64,000 nt of DNA from JAGGTJ01 sp964457545 (GCA_964457545.1 CAYWEN010000020.1:115847-179846), one strand, 5' to 3'. Numbered from the stretch's first letter, positions 25,975 to 35,645 are shown. Numbers and translations: made by a program. The notes: generated from the sequence alone by a model not told the origin.

Positions 25975-28056
25975 CTACAGGGTAAGGACATAATAGCCTC
26001 TCTGCCACAAAAAGGCCGCAATTTCATCGGGGAGAGGCACTGTGGTTGCAAGGACCATGTTTCTGTCATGATCCAGGAATGTGATGCCGGGCAATGTTAT
26101 CTCCAGATTGTTGGACGGGCTGGAGTCTGCAGTTTTAAAGGATACAGGACCAGGGGTGTATTTAACATCCAGGAAATCAAGAATCTTTTTTACTATGCCC
26201 AAACCGTTTTTTTCCTCTGCAAGAGGCAACACAATGTATTTGTTTTTTCTGAGCAGAGAGACTGTTTCCGGGCTTAGGGCCTTGAAATCAATAATAGCAT
26301 CTTTTCCTTTCATCCTGAAAAGCAAATCAGCAACTACAGTCAGGTTGAAATCATGTCGTTGGTTTCTGTATACAGGAACATTGGTCTTGCTTTTAAAGGT
26401 GATTCCCTGAAGGACAAGCAGTTTTTCAGCAATATTTCCAAAAGTTCCATTCCATTGCCAGCATGGGGGGCTTTTCCCTGTTATTTCTGGTGCGGCCTGG
26501 CCTGGATAATCGACTGACATTACATTCAGCCCCTTGATGTATCTTTTTATTGTTGTGGGAATGATGTTGTTTTTCTTGAGATTTAGTACCAATACACGTG
26601 GTCTGTTTTTTCGGCTGTTTTTGGTATCAATCATGATCCAGTCAGCTTTTATGCTGAATTTAATCCCGTTATTTTCAAACTCATATGCCTCTCCCTTTTT
26701 CAATACATTTGAGAATCCGCACCTGTTAAAAATCTTGTGCAATGCATCCTGGAGATTGTCTTTCCTGTTCAGATGTACAAACCGGTAATTATCCCAGTTA
26801 GACCTGATAACCCTGATCAATTCTTCGGGGAGAGAGTTGTGGAGATCAACGATTACCATAGTGCCTGTGTTAAAATTGACAAGAGGATAACTCTTTGCAT
26901 CAAGGTTCAGTTGTCCCCCTGATTTCAGGGAGATAAAATGTTCTCCGCTCTGGGTCCATTCTCCGCCCATCCTGTGAAATATTTCAGAAAGCTTGTTGCA
27001 AATTGTCTTTTTTCTGGATTCTATGACCTTGTCTGCTCTGCCTTTTTCCTTTTTTGCAGATACGGGCAGGTGTTGTTTGGCTGTAATGCTGTGAGATAAG
27101 GCTCCTTTTTTACAAAGATATCTGGAGGCATGAAAAGGTGTTGCAGGCCATGACTGCATGCAAAGGGGCGGCAGCAATATGTGTGAATCAGACAAATCTG
27201 GCATGGTATAATTATCTGCCGGATAATCCTTTTTATCTGTTTCTTTATACATTGGGGCGAGTTGCCGTCTGTGTTTTGCAGTTAATGGGGTCTGTGTTTT
27301 GTCTTTCTTGTTTGCATACAGTTTGCACGCACGGTGTTTTGTATACTGTTTATGGGGGTTCGGCCTGTTTTTGTTGTATGGCGCATCAGTCCCCTTTTTT
27401 GTGTTTTTTATGACCTTTTTGTTATTAACAATTGTCAATATCTTCTCTGTAGCCCTTTTTGCTGCAGGGGGGATGTTTTTGTCTGGTTTGGGCCTGGCAC
27501 AAACAGGTGTGCTTTTTTGTCCTGCAGGTATCCCTGGCTTTTTCCGGCAGGCAGTTGCAGGTTCGTTGGCATGATTGATTCTTTTATTTGTTGCAGACAG
27601 TTTGGAGCGGATAATCCTTATGGGAATGATCAGTTGCTGACCAGGGATTATTATATCCCAGTCCTTTATTGAAGGGTTCAGTTTTTTAAACAGCTCAACA
27701 AGCCTTACTGAATCCATTTTTTTTCCAAGGACTTTTGATCTGTCAAATATCTTCCAGAGATAATCGTTCTTTTTTGTTGTCACTTTTATGGCAAGGACCT
27801 TGACATGGCCGACCTTGTATACGAATAACCCCTTATTAAGATCAGATGAAATCAAACGATATTTATTCTCTCCACAATGCGCAGGTATGCTCCAGAAGAT
27901 CAGTATAAGAAACATTAAAAACAGATGCAGGAAAATATCTGCTCCAGAAACAGGGATATGTTTTTGATCTGCATTTTGTGCCGAAAAGTCCGTGTTGGAA
28001 AACAGTTGCCCCGGGACAGAATAAAGGGGCAATAAACTTTCAAGCTGTTTTGACAT
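25975..28056 (-). CDS. LysM-domain protein with four diverged C-terminal repeats
   Basis: About 693 residues. A hydrophobic segment (about residues 38-60, FLHLFLMFLILIFWSIPAHC) is a membrane anchor or late signal peptide. A LysM-like module follows (about 94-140: YLWKIFDRSKVLG, then IIPGQQLIIPI), predicting peptidoglycan binding outside the cytoplasm. A long basic low-complexity linker (about 145-330) leads to four diverged repeats of about 70-80 residues (about 352-427, 433-515, 540-610, 620-692). Each starts with a helix like LHKIFNRCG or VKKILDFLD and ends with P-E-(x)n-Y-x-V-L-x-L, for example ETVSLLRKNKYIVLPL and EIAAFLWQRGYYVLTL. I do not know a named domain for the repeat. ATG 28056 has caggag 9 bases upstream; ATG 28095 lacks one. 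Confidence 0.75.
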   Translation of the reverse strand: MSKQLESLLPLYSVPGQLFSNTDFSAQNADQKHIPVSGADIFLHLFLMFLILIFWSIPAHCGENKYRLISSDLNKGLFVYKVGHVKVLAIKVTTKKNDYLWKIFDRSKVLGKKMDSVRLVELFKKLNPSIKDWDIIIPGQQLIIPIRIIRSKLSATNKRINHANEPATACRKKPGIPAGQKSTPVCARPKPDKNIPPAAKRATEKILTIVNNKKVIKNTKKGTDAPYNKNRPNPHKQYTKHRACKLYANKKDKTQTPLTAKHRRQLAPMYKETDKKDYPADNYTMPDLSDSHILLPPLCMQSWPATPFHASRYLCKKGALSHSITAKQHLPVSAKKEKGRADKVIESRKKTICNKLSEIFHRMGGEWTQSGEHFISLKSGGQLNLDAKSYPLVNFNTGTMVIVDLHNSLPEELIRVIRSNWDNYRFVHLNRKDNLQDALHKIFNRCGFSNVLKKGEAYEFENNGIKFSIKADWIMIDTKNSRKNRPRVLVLNLKKNNIIPTTIKRYIKGLNVMSVDYPGQAAPEITGKSPPCWQWNGTFGNIAEKLLVLQGITFKSKTNVPVYRNQRHDFNLTVVADLLFRMKGKDAIIDFKALSPETVSLLRKNKYIVLPLAEEKNGLGIVKKILDFLDVKYTPGPVSFKTADSSPSNNLEITLPGITFLDHDRNMVLATTVPLPDEIAAFLWQRGYYVLTL

Positions 28057-28360
28057 GTGAAAGACTCCTGAACTGTTTTTGCCTGTATCTTGCACTTTGC
28101 ATTAATGGTGATTATCATAAAATTTGACGGTTTTGTGAAGAAATTGTTATATGTGTTTATTGTTATGATACCTGATCTGTTAGTTCTGGATGTCATAACA
28201 TTCTGAGCCCATAAACAATGGTTTCTGTTTACGGACAAAAACCGTCTGCCCTTCAAAGAAATGACAATATTAATGTTGTTCCGGCAATGGCTGTTTGCAA
28301 GCACTGAAAACCGGAATGATCTTTTTCCTGACAAACATCATAATGGAGGATAACAGGCTT

Positions 28361-29263
28361 ATGAAAGATACTGTAGCTGAAATGGAAGACATGCACTATG
28401 AAGGAACCTGTATCAGACCCCCGAGCGAGGCATTGAGTATACTTCTTCAGGTGACACTTGGATGCTCACACAACAAATGCACGTTTTGCGGAACATATCT
28501 TGACAAGCCGCGCTTTACTATCAAGGATGACGATATTATTCTCAGTGACATAATGTTTGCATCCAGATACATGAAACGGCAAAACAGGCTGTTTCTTATG
28601 GATGGTGATGCTATAATCATACCATATGAAAAGCTGATGTGGATACTGGACCGTATAAAGGAGCACCTGCCATGGGTAAAAAGGGTAGGGGCATATGCTC
28701 ATGCAAAGGGGATCAACACAAAGACCCCTGAGCAACTGGAAAATCTGAGAAAAAACGGTCTTGGAATAATATATCTTGGTGTGGAATCCGGTGACGACCA
28801 GACACTGAAAGATATAAAAAAGGGAGCAAGCGCACAACATCTGATAGATATGGGGAGAAAGGTCATGGATGCTGGTATCAAGCTCTCTGTTACAGTTCTT
28901 CTCGGAATTGCAGGCAAGGAAAGATCTGTCGAGCACGCCAGGGCTACAGGCAAACTTTTGACAGCAATGGATCCCGATTATGTTGGAGCACTTACACTGA
29001 TGCTGGTGCCTGGTACTGAACTGTATGAAGATTATGTTAACGGCCGGTTTGAGATGCCTACAGAAAGAGGGTTGTTGCTGGAATTGCGAGAGATGATAGC
29101 AAATACAGATATGACGAGAGGTATGTTTTTCTCAAATCATGCATCCAACTATCTGCCGCTAAAAATCAGATTCCCGAATGGCAAGGAATCTGCTCTTCAG
29201 GTTATAGACAAGGCGCTTAAAGGTGAAATAGGCCTCAGGCCAGAATGGACAAGGGCACTGTGA
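28361..29263 (+). CDS. Radical SAM protein with CX4CX2C cluster motif
   Basis: About 300 residues. The cluster motif is GCSHNKCTFCGTY (near residues 32-42), CX4CX2C rather than the usual CX3CX2C. It is followed by typical Elp3/B12-type radical SAM features: RLFLMDGDAIIIPYEKL, RVGAYAHAKGINTKTPEQL, LGIIYLGVESGDDQTLKDIKKGAS and LSVTVLLGIAG. I recall the same spacing in other uncharacterised members of this group. The product is unknown. ATG 28361 is preferred because GGAGG is 11 bases upstream; earlier in-frame ATGs exist. The gene is divergent from the LysM gene. Confidence 0.85.
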   Translation: MKDTVAEMEDMHYEGTCIRPPSEALSILLQVTLGCSHNKCTFCGTYLDKPRFTIKDDDIILSDIMFASRYMKRQNRLFLMDGDAIIIPYEKLMWILDRIKEHLPWVKRVGAYAHAKGINTKTPEQLENLRKNGLGIIYLGVESGDDQTLKDIKKGASAQHLIDMGRKVMDAGIKLSVTVLLGIAGKERSVEHARATGKLLTAMDPDYVGALTLMLVPGTELYEDYVNGRFEMPTERGLLLELREMIANTDMTRGMFFSNHASNYLPLKIRFPNGKESALQVIDKALKGEIGLRPEWTRAL

Positions 29264-29282
29264 TTTGTATTAAGGTCCTTTG

Positions 29283-29342
29283 GTATCAGCTCAATAACAG
29301 GGGAATAACAGCGAACGTGCCCCTGTTTATTGAGCTGTTACG
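29283..29342. repeat. Family B inverted-repeat element, short copy B1
   Basis: TATCAGCTCAATAACAGGGG at the left and CCCCTGTTTATTGAGCTGTT at the right are near-perfect inverted repeats. Between them lies AATAACAGCGAACGTG, the reverse complement of the internal block of copies B2 and B3. It is an internally deleted copy in reverse orientation, and could also fold as a terminator between the convergent genes. Confidence 0.65.
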
Positions 29343-29470
29343 TCTTTTATGCAGATGAATATGCCCTGTCGGGTAAAGTGCGTTCATTGTTCGTTGTTGC
29401 TCGTAAAACAAATTCGGCAATGCTGGGCAGACAGGATACAAAACAGACGTTCCATAAAGTTTTTTGCATA

Positions 29471-30817
29471 TCAGTCAAAAATAGCCGCTACAAAATCTTT
29501 TGCATCAAATTCCTTCAGGTCATCTATCTGTTCTCCTACCCCTATATATTTTACAGGTATGCCAAGCTGGTGAGATATTCCCACTACAATGCCTCCCTTT
29601 GCAGTGCCATCCAGTTTGGTCAGTATTATGCCGGTTATGGCAAATTTTTCGTTAAATTTTTCTGCCTGGGAAATGGCGTTCTGTCCTGTTGTAGCATCCA
29701 GGGTCAGCCATATCTCATGAGGGGCCCCTGTCAGCTTTCTGCCGGCCACACGGTAGATTTTGGCTATTTCATCCATCAGTTTTGTTTTGGTGTGCAATCT
29801 GCCCGCCGTATCAATCAGCAGGGTGTCAACATTTTTCAGGACAGCAGATGCAATGGCATCAAATACTACAGAAGACGGATCTGATCCCGGCTTGTGTTTG
29901 ATTACCTCTGCACCAACCCGTTTTCCCCATATTTCAAGCTGTTCTATAGCAGCTGCCCGAAAGGTGTCTGCTGCGGCCAGCATGACCTTCTGTCCTTGGG
30001 ACCTGAAACTGTAAGCCAGCTTGCCAATTGTGGTAGTCTTGCCAACACCATTGACACCAACCACCATAATTACCCGTGGCTTACCCGGAGCTGGTTCAGG
30101 GTGAGATGCAGGTTCTACCTCAAGAAACGAAAAGATATGGTCCTTGAGAACAGATTTCAGCTTTTCAGGTTCTTTCAGTTCTTTTCTGTTGACCTTTTTC
30201 CTTACGGAGTCAATTAATGCCTGTGTAGTAGCAACACCTATATCTGATGTGAAAAGAATTTCTTCAAGTTCATCTAACAGATCCTCTGTGATCTCCTTTT
30301 TACCGAAAAACAGATTGTCCAGTCTCCCTGTAATGGCAGATCTTGTCTTTGACATGCCCTTACGAAATCTTGAAAAAATGCCTGTTTTCTGGTCCGTTGA
30401 AGCGTTGTTGGGGCTTTTTCTTTGACGAACAGGTTCCTGTTTTTGTTTTACCGGCTCGTTTGCTGCCCTGTTACGGGGCCCTCTTTCTTCTTTGTCTGGT
30501 GTAGCTGTTTCATAAGATCCTGGATCTCCAGGATCCTCTTTTTCTGTCCTTGCCTTTTTCCTGAAAAAGAAGTTCTGCCTGTTGCGAACCTTTGTGTCAT
30601 CAGGGTTTTTTGGTTCTTCTTTAACATCAGAAGATACGGTATTATCATCAGAGACAATATCTGCAGTCTCAGGGAGATTTTGATCTTCTGCTGTAATCTT
30701 ATGCTGTTGTGTATCGATTTTCTCTGATGCCTGCAAAACGTTTTTGTTTGCCGCCTTTTGTGTTGTCTTTTTATTCCCTGCCTTTTTCTTGGCTTTCTTT
30801 TTGAAAAATACCCCCAT
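29471..30817 (-). CDS. ftsY: FtsY, signal recognition particle receptor
   Basis: A 448-residue SRP receptor GTPase that docks SRP-ribosome complexes at the inner membrane. A long charged N-terminal region (about residues 1-150, KKKAKKKAGNKK start) is followed by the N domain and the G domain, with GVNGVGKTT (about 254-262), DTAGRLHTK (about 336) and TKLDGTAKGG (about 404), and ends at KDFVAAIFD. All GTPase motifs are intact. The N-terminal extension may bind membrane. It lies 31 bases downstream of gspD on the same strand, so it may be co-transcribed with gspC-gspD. Confidence 0.96.
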   Translation of the reverse strand: MGVFFKKKAKKKAGNKKTTQKAANKNVLQASEKIDTQQHKITAEDQNLPETADIVSDDNTVSSDVKEEPKNPDDTKVRNRQNFFFRKKARTEKEDPGDPGSYETATPDKEERGPRNRAANEPVKQKQEPVRQRKSPNNASTDQKTGIFSRFRKGMSKTRSAITGRLDNLFFGKKEITEDLLDELEEILFTSDIGVATTQALIDSVRKKVNRKELKEPEKLKSVLKDHIFSFLEVEPASHPEPAPGKPRVIMVVGVNGVGKTTTIGKLAYSFRSQGQKVMLAAADTFRAAAIEQLEIWGKRVGAEVIKHKPGSDPSSVVFDAIASAVLKNVDTLLIDTAGRLHTKTKLMDEIAKIYRVAGRKLTGAPHEIWLTLDATTGQNAISQAEKFNEKFAITGIILTKLDGTAKGGIVVGISHQLGIPVKYIGVGEQIDDLKEFDAKDFVAAIFD

Positions 30818-30848
30818 AATTATCCTTTAGTGTTGAAACAATCTGTCT

Positions 30849-33137
30849 TTATTGGTTGTTGGAATCAAGCATTTTTGTTGCATTCCGGACTTTGATCTTG
30901 AATTCTTTGGTAATTGTATCTACATCATTCAGACTGGTTACAACCCTTGGTGTTAATAAAACTATAAGTTCAACTTTCTTGTCAGTCCTGGATTCTTTAC
31001 CGAAAAGATATCTTAGTACAGGGATATCAACTATCCACGGAGTCCCTTTATCTGTATTGTTTGCCTCTGAGCTTATAAGGCCGCCCAGCACTATGGTCTG
31101 GCCATCCTTTACTGTAAGGGAAGTGTTAAGATGCCGCTTTGCAAAAGACGGATATGATTTGCCGGCAACAGATACATCATTGGCCTGTTTGCTTACCTCC
31201 TGATCAATGTCCATTGTCACTATTCCATTACTGTTTATGTGGGGTGTTACAGACAGGATTATCCCTGTATCCCTGTATTCTATGTTGGTGGATATGACAT
31301 CTTTCTCGTTTGTATACTGATAACTGGAACTTGCAACAGGCACCTCGTTCGATATGTCTATCTTTGCTTCCTTGTTGTCAGATGCCAGAATATGGGGGGA
31401 GGACAGGATACGCACCTTTCCTTCTGATGCAAAAGCCGATATGTCTGCCTTTATTCTGTGCGCCATTCCAACAATATAATTCAGTCCTCCTTCTCCTATC
31501 GTGGCTTCCAGTGTGCCGGTACCTATACGATCGGCATCCCCTTTGCTGTAGCTCCATTCAATACCAAGATCAGTTTTGTTGTCCAGGGTGATTTCGGCAA
31601 TTGTGCACTCTATAAGGACCTGCCTTGGCAGGACATCGAGAGAATTCAGGATGTTTCTGACAACCGCATAATCTCCGGGAGTGGCTTCAATAATTAAGGC
31701 ATTTCTGTCTGCATCCGGAGTAATTTTAACCTGTTTCCTTAAGGTATGTGAGCCTGTTCCCTTTAATGTTGATGTCTTGGACCTGGTGTGTTTTTCAGAT
31801 GCCTTTTTCTTTTTGTTTATTGCAAAGGGGTTTCTGGACTCTTTTGCAAGTCTTTCAGATGTCCCTTTTTTTGTTGTCTTGCCTGATGTGTCAGATACAA
31901 ATACCTGATTAAGAAGCTCTGATAACTGGTCGGCCTTGCCATTTTTTACAAAATAGACAAACAGTCTTGTCTCTGCCTCTCCCATGTCCATGTTCAATCT
32001 GTTGATAAATATCCCAATTCTGTTAAGGACATCTGTATCAGAACTTACAGATAGAACCATATTCAGGGCCTCAAGAGGTATGAACTTTACCTTTGCCTTG
32101 CCGGAGAGGATATCTGAAGAAAATGCCTCTTTGAGCACACTGACAACATCTTTGATCCCCATGTTTTTAATGGGAAAAAACCTGTACTGAACCTGGTCAA
32201 AGAGATTTATGTCAAAGGATCTGATTATTTTCAATGCCTTCAGGATATTTGATGCCTTGTCTGCTATGATCAGGGTGTTGGGAGTCCTGTTTGAAAGAAT
32301 AGTTCCTTTGGAAGATATGAAAGGTGTCAAAACCTTGACCATCTCCTCGGAAGATATGTAATTAAGAGGGATTATCTGTATGATAACCCTTTCACCATTA
32401 ATTTGTCTCAAGCCCCTTTCATCTGTTCCGTATCTTGGCTGGGCAGAGCTGGTCCCCGCTTTTTTGAGATGAACAATGGTGTAAAGGTTTCCATGCCTAA
32501 TGGCGGTCAGGTTGTTCAAATCAAGAATCCTGAAAAAAACGGGAAGAAGATCGGCTTTTTTTAATGCACCGGAGGTATGTATGGAAACCTTTCCTGTTAT
32601 ACCGGGTTCCATTATATAGTTTATTCCAAGCATGTCTGCCACTGTTTTGATTGCCTCGGAAAGATCTGCATCATCAAAGTTGATTACTACCTGTCCCTTG
32701 TCTGTATCTTTGTAACCCTTGATGTCAGCCGAATCATTGCTGATGTCCCCTGTTTTCCCCGTTGCATGCCTGATATGATCAAAAGATGACAGAAGATCTC
32801 TTCTTTTATAAGCCTTTCCGCGGGCTACCCCTTGTTTTTTTGCTAATAGATGATTGTTTGTTGTGGATATGTGTTGAACCTTTTCTTTGGCAGGATTATT
32901 GCCAACATCAGATGGTGTATAATCTCTTTTTGATTTTTCAGGTCCTTGTTTTTTCTCTGTTTCACTGGCATAAGAGGCATCTGTGGCGGTATTGTCAGTT
33001 GCAGCACGAGACAAAACTTTTGTATCTTTTCTGTTTGCAACAGGTACATGGGCTGCGCAACCGCTGCAAAGAGACAAAAAGATCAAAATAGATACAAAAA
33101 GAAATATATGTCTTGCTGATGAAGGTGTACCGGACAT
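30849..33137 (-). CDS. gspD: GspD-type secretin (type II secretion outer membrane channel)
   Basis: A 762-residue lipoprotein secretin. Signal peptide and lipobox end LCSGCAA (Cys about 27). The N0 domain (VVINFDDADLSEAIKTVADMLGINYIMEPGITGKVSI, about 148-185) is followed by N-domains with VIIQIIPLNYISSEEMVKVLTPF, a basic low-complexity insert (about 430-470, KKKKASEKHTRSK), and the secretin core (RQVLIECTIAEITLDNKTDLGIEW, then GQTIVLGGLI and VPVLRYLFG). It would form the outer membrane pore for folded exoproteins. gspC lies 5 bases upstream. The other gsp genes are not in this window. A type IV pilus secretin is less likely because of the N0-N3 pattern and the gspC partner. Confidence 0.9.
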   Translation of the reverse strand: MSGTPSSARHIFLFVSILIFLSLCSGCAAHVPVANRKDTKVLSRAATDNTATDASYASETEKKQGPEKSKRDYTPSDVGNNPAKEKVQHISTTNNHLLAKKQGVARGKAYKRRDLLSSFDHIRHATGKTGDISNDSADIKGYKDTDKGQVVINFDDADLSEAIKTVADMLGINYIMEPGITGKVSIHTSGALKKADLLPVFFRILDLNNLTAIRHGNLYTIVHLKKAGTSSAQPRYGTDERGLRQINGERVIIQIIPLNYISSEEMVKVLTPFISSKGTILSNRTPNTLIIADKASNILKALKIIRSFDINLFDQVQYRFFPIKNMGIKDVVSVLKEAFSSDILSGKAKVKFIPLEALNMVLSVSSDTDVLNRIGIFINRLNMDMGEAETRLFVYFVKNGKADQLSELLNQVFVSDTSGKTTKKGTSERLAKESRNPFAINKKKKASEKHTRSKTSTLKGTGSHTLRKQVKITPDADRNALIIEATPGDYAVVRNILNSLDVLPRQVLIECTIAEITLDNKTDLGIEWSYSKGDADRIGTGTLEATIGEGGLNYIVGMAHRIKADISAFASEGKVRILSSPHILASDNKEAKIDISNEVPVASSSYQYTNEKDVISTNIEYRDTGIILSVTPHINSNGIVTMDIDQEVSKQANDVSVAGKSYPSFAKRHLNTSLTVKDGQTIVLGGLISSEANNTDKGTPWIVDIPVLRYLFGKESRTDKKVELIVLLTPRVVTSLNDVDTITKEFKIKVRNATKMLDSNNQ

Positions 33138-33142
33138 AATGC

Positions 33143-33835
33143 CTACCTTATCTTTCGCAGGATTTTACCAAAGGGTGTATTGATAATTTGATATTTAGGT
33201 TTGCCCGATTTGTTGGAGGGCATTTTTTTTTCTGATTTGTTTTTATCCTTGGTTAATCCCTTTGTTTTTCTGTTGTCAGTTTTGTCTGCGGATCGCCTTG
33301 CCATGTTGCCAGTATTCAACCGGTTGAATATCTTTTCAGGCTTGTTTTTGTCATACAGAAAGATTTTGTATCTTTGCTCACCATCTTTAATTACCACATC
33401 TTCTTTTTCGATGTCTGCTATCTTTATATCCCCTGCCTCGTCACCAATACTCATCCATTTCTGTTTTTTCTGCCCTGTTGTTTTTCCGGATATTGAAAGA
33501 AGGGCCTTTTTGTAAGAACCCGAAACAACCACGCCGTACAAAAATATCTTTTTCCCGATAGTTGTTATACGGTTTCCTTTTATGTTGGAGTCTGTGTCGT
33601 TGTCAGGACTGCTTCTGTCAGGAGAAAAAATATTGTTCTTTACAATTGCATCGTAAAATGATTCAGGAAGTTTTTTATGGCCTGAATAATCTTCTGTATT
33701 TTCATGCCTGTTGGCAGCAGTGGCTGTTACCTCGTGACTGTTGTGGTTATCAGACCATATGTCATAAATCCTTATGGAGAAGAAAATCAGGAATGCCATA
33801 AGGAGGGTATTGACAATCCATATCCTGAAAAACAT
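33143..33835 (-). CDS. gspC: GspC-like type II secretion inner membrane protein
   Basis: About 230 residues. A transmembrane helix near the start (WIVNTLLMAFLIFFSIRIYDIW) is followed by a GspC-type homology region (FYDAIVKNNIFSPDR, then KIFLYGVVVSGSYKKALLSI and WMSIGDEAGDIKIADIEKEDVVIKDG) and a basic tail. GspC links the inner membrane platform to the secretin, which matches the adjoining gspD. ATG 33835 is chosen since GAGG lies 7 bases upstream and the membrane helix begins there; the longer open frame to 34006 adds an unlikely soluble extension. No PDZ or second C-terminal domain is evident. Confidence 0.8.
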   Translation of the reverse strand: MFFRIWIVNTLLMAFLIFFSIRIYDIWSDNHNSHEVTATAANRHENTEDYSGHKKLPESFYDAIVKNNIFSPDRSSPDNDTDSNIKGNRITTIGKKIFLYGVVVSGSYKKALLSISGKTTGQKKQKWMSIGDEAGDIKIADIEKEDVVIKDGEQRYKIFLYDKNKPEKIFNRLNTGNMARRSADKTDNRKTKGLTKDKNKSEKKMPSNKSGKPKYQIINTPFGKILRKIR

Positions 33836-34006
33836 TGAAGACCTCAACGTCTGTTCTGTTGTACATCTATAAGTGACCGGTTTACGGTCCGGGCATTTGC
33901 ATGTGCTGCGGCAGGGCAGGGGTATGAGGCGTTTGTGTGCTTCTTTCAACAGCTTGATTTGCCTGAACTGCCCGCCCCTGGCTCCCCCGCCTTGATTATG
34001 CAACAT

Positions 34007-34481
34007 CTTGTCCCTGAGAATGGAAACCTGATTTCAGACAGTGGGACAGGGAGCCTGGTGGGTGCAAGGAATTGAAAACTTTACAGTGTTCAAAATCTGT
34101 TTATGAATCAGGTATTAAATAAAATCATTGTTATCCTGTGTCAACTTTTTTTATTGCCAATATAAAACGATTTTATTATATTATTATTTTAAACTCATTG
34201 TAAAATCAAATATTTTTTATCTGGTCAGTGTTGATGAAACGGGTCTGGAAACAGCGTTTTTCCCCGAATATTTTTTGTGTTATTAAAGGTTTTTGCTGCA
34301 AACAGAGGGTGTTTCGGTTGCTTTCAAAAGGATACAGCAAATATCAGGCCAATCAGTTACAGTGCGGCAAGAACAGCCGGCTACAAATGGAAGCTGAATA
34401 GCATTGTTGTGATATGCAGATTTTGTGCAGGCAAAATTTGTACAAACTTGCCAAGGTTAACAATTAAAAGGAGGAATGTTT
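34007..34481. other. Intergenic region between divergent gspC and acyl-CoA dehydrogenase genes
   Basis: Contains a very AT-rich stretch (about 34140-34220) that probably holds promoters, though no clean -35/-10 pair could be assigned. A repeat copy (about 34053-34090, GTGCAAGGAATTGAAAACTT) matches one near 4265. No credible gene is seen. Confidence 0.4.
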
Positions 34482-35645
34482 ATGGATTTTGCGTTAAGTG
34501 ATGAATTGCAAATGCTTCGGGATATGGCACGGGACTTTGCCAATGAAAAGATAGCCCCGTTTGCAGATGAATGGGATGAAAAGCACTATTTTCCCTATGA
34601 GGAAGTTGTCAAACCAATGGGAGAGCTTGGCTTTTTCGGAACGGTTATTCCTGAAGAATATGGCGGAAATGAAATGGGATGGCTTGCAGCCATTATACTG
34701 ACAGAAGAGATTGCCCGTGCATCCAGCTCCTTAAGGGTGCAGATTAACATGCAGACCCTTGGTTGCGGTTTTACTATTTATAGATATGGCAATGATGAAA
34801 TAAAAAAGAAATACATCCCCAAACTGGTAACAGCAGAATATATGGGGGGCTTTGCTATTACTGAACCAAATGCAGGTTCGGATGTTATGTCCATGAAATC
34901 TACAGCCGTTGATAAAGGTGACCACTGGCTGATAAATGGAACAAAAACCTGGATCTCAAATGCTTCTACTGCTGATGTTCTTATCTTTTATGCGTATACA
35001 GACCGTGCAGCAAGAGGCAAGGGACTTTCTGCTTTTGTTATTGAGCCAAAAAATTTTAACGGCATAACCCTTACAGATCTGGATAAGATGGGCTCCAGAT
35101 CATCTCCAACAGGCGAAATTATCCTTGAAGACACCAAGGTGCCAAAAGAAAACATATTGGGAAAACCGGGTGATGGTGCCAAAATTGTGTTTGGCTCCCT
35201 GAATCAGACGCGGCTTTCAGCAGCGGCAGGTGGTATAGGCCTTGCCCAGGGTGCTCTTGATGCAGCTATTTCATACTGCAATGAAAGGGAACAGTTTGGT
35301 AAACCGATCGGCCAGTTTCAGATGAATCAGGACATGATTGCTCAGGTTTCATGTGAACTTGAGGCAGCCCGTTTTGCAGTATACAGGGCCGCATGGCAGA
35401 AGGACGAGGGCAATCTGGGGAATACATTCGAGGTTGCCCAGGCCAAATATCTGTCCGGAGAAATCGCAGTTAAGGCAGCACAGGTAGCAATGAAGATCCT
35501 TGGGGCCTACGGTTATTCAACAGAATATCCTGTTGCCCGTTTTTACCGTGATGCGCCTACATATCAGTTGGTAGAAGGATCCACCAATATCTGCAAAATG
35601 ATTGTGGCCCTTGATCTCCTTGGTGCCAGGAAGGCAAACAAGTAA
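34482..35645 (+). CDS. Glutaryl-CoA dehydrogenase-type acyl-CoA dehydrogenase
   Basis: A 387-residue FAD acyl-CoA dehydrogenase. Motifs: GGFAITEPNAGSDVMSMKSTA (about 122-142), WISNASTADVL (about 157-167), LNQTRLSAAAGGIGLAQGALDAA (about 240-262), and the catalytic base Glu365 in YQLVEGSTNICKM. The whole sequence closely resembles, from memory, the non-decarboxylating glutaryl-CoA dehydrogenase of Desulfococcus multivorans, including GWLAA, SSSLRVQ and RFYRDAPTY, so glutaryl-CoA to glutaconyl-CoA is the best guess. Whether it decarboxylates cannot be settled here. ATG 34482 has AGGAGGA 7 bases upstream. A strong terminator follows, so it is probably a single-gene unit. Confidence 0.88.
   Translation: MDFALSDELQMLRDMARDFANEKIAPFADEWDEKHYFPYEEVVKPMGELGFFGTVIPEEYGGNEMGWLAAIILTEEIARASSSLRVQINMQTLGCGFTIYRYGNDEIKKKYIPKLVTAEYMGGFAITEPNAGSDVMSMKSTAVDKGDHWLINGTKTWISNASTADVLIFYAYTDRAARGKGLSAFVIEPKNFNGITLTDLDKMGSRSSPTGEIILEDTKVPKENILGKPGDGAKIVFGSLNQTRLSAAAGGIGLAQGALDAAISYCNEREQFGKPIGQFQMNQDMIAQVSCELEAARFAVYRAAWQKDEGNLGNTFEVAQAKYLSGEIAVKAAQVAMKILGAYGYSTEYPVARFYRDAPTYQLVEGSTNICKMIVALDLLGARKANK

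Noticed and set aside
29330..29884. 184-residue plus-strand frame
   Set aside because: It is the shadow of ftsY on the opposite strand.
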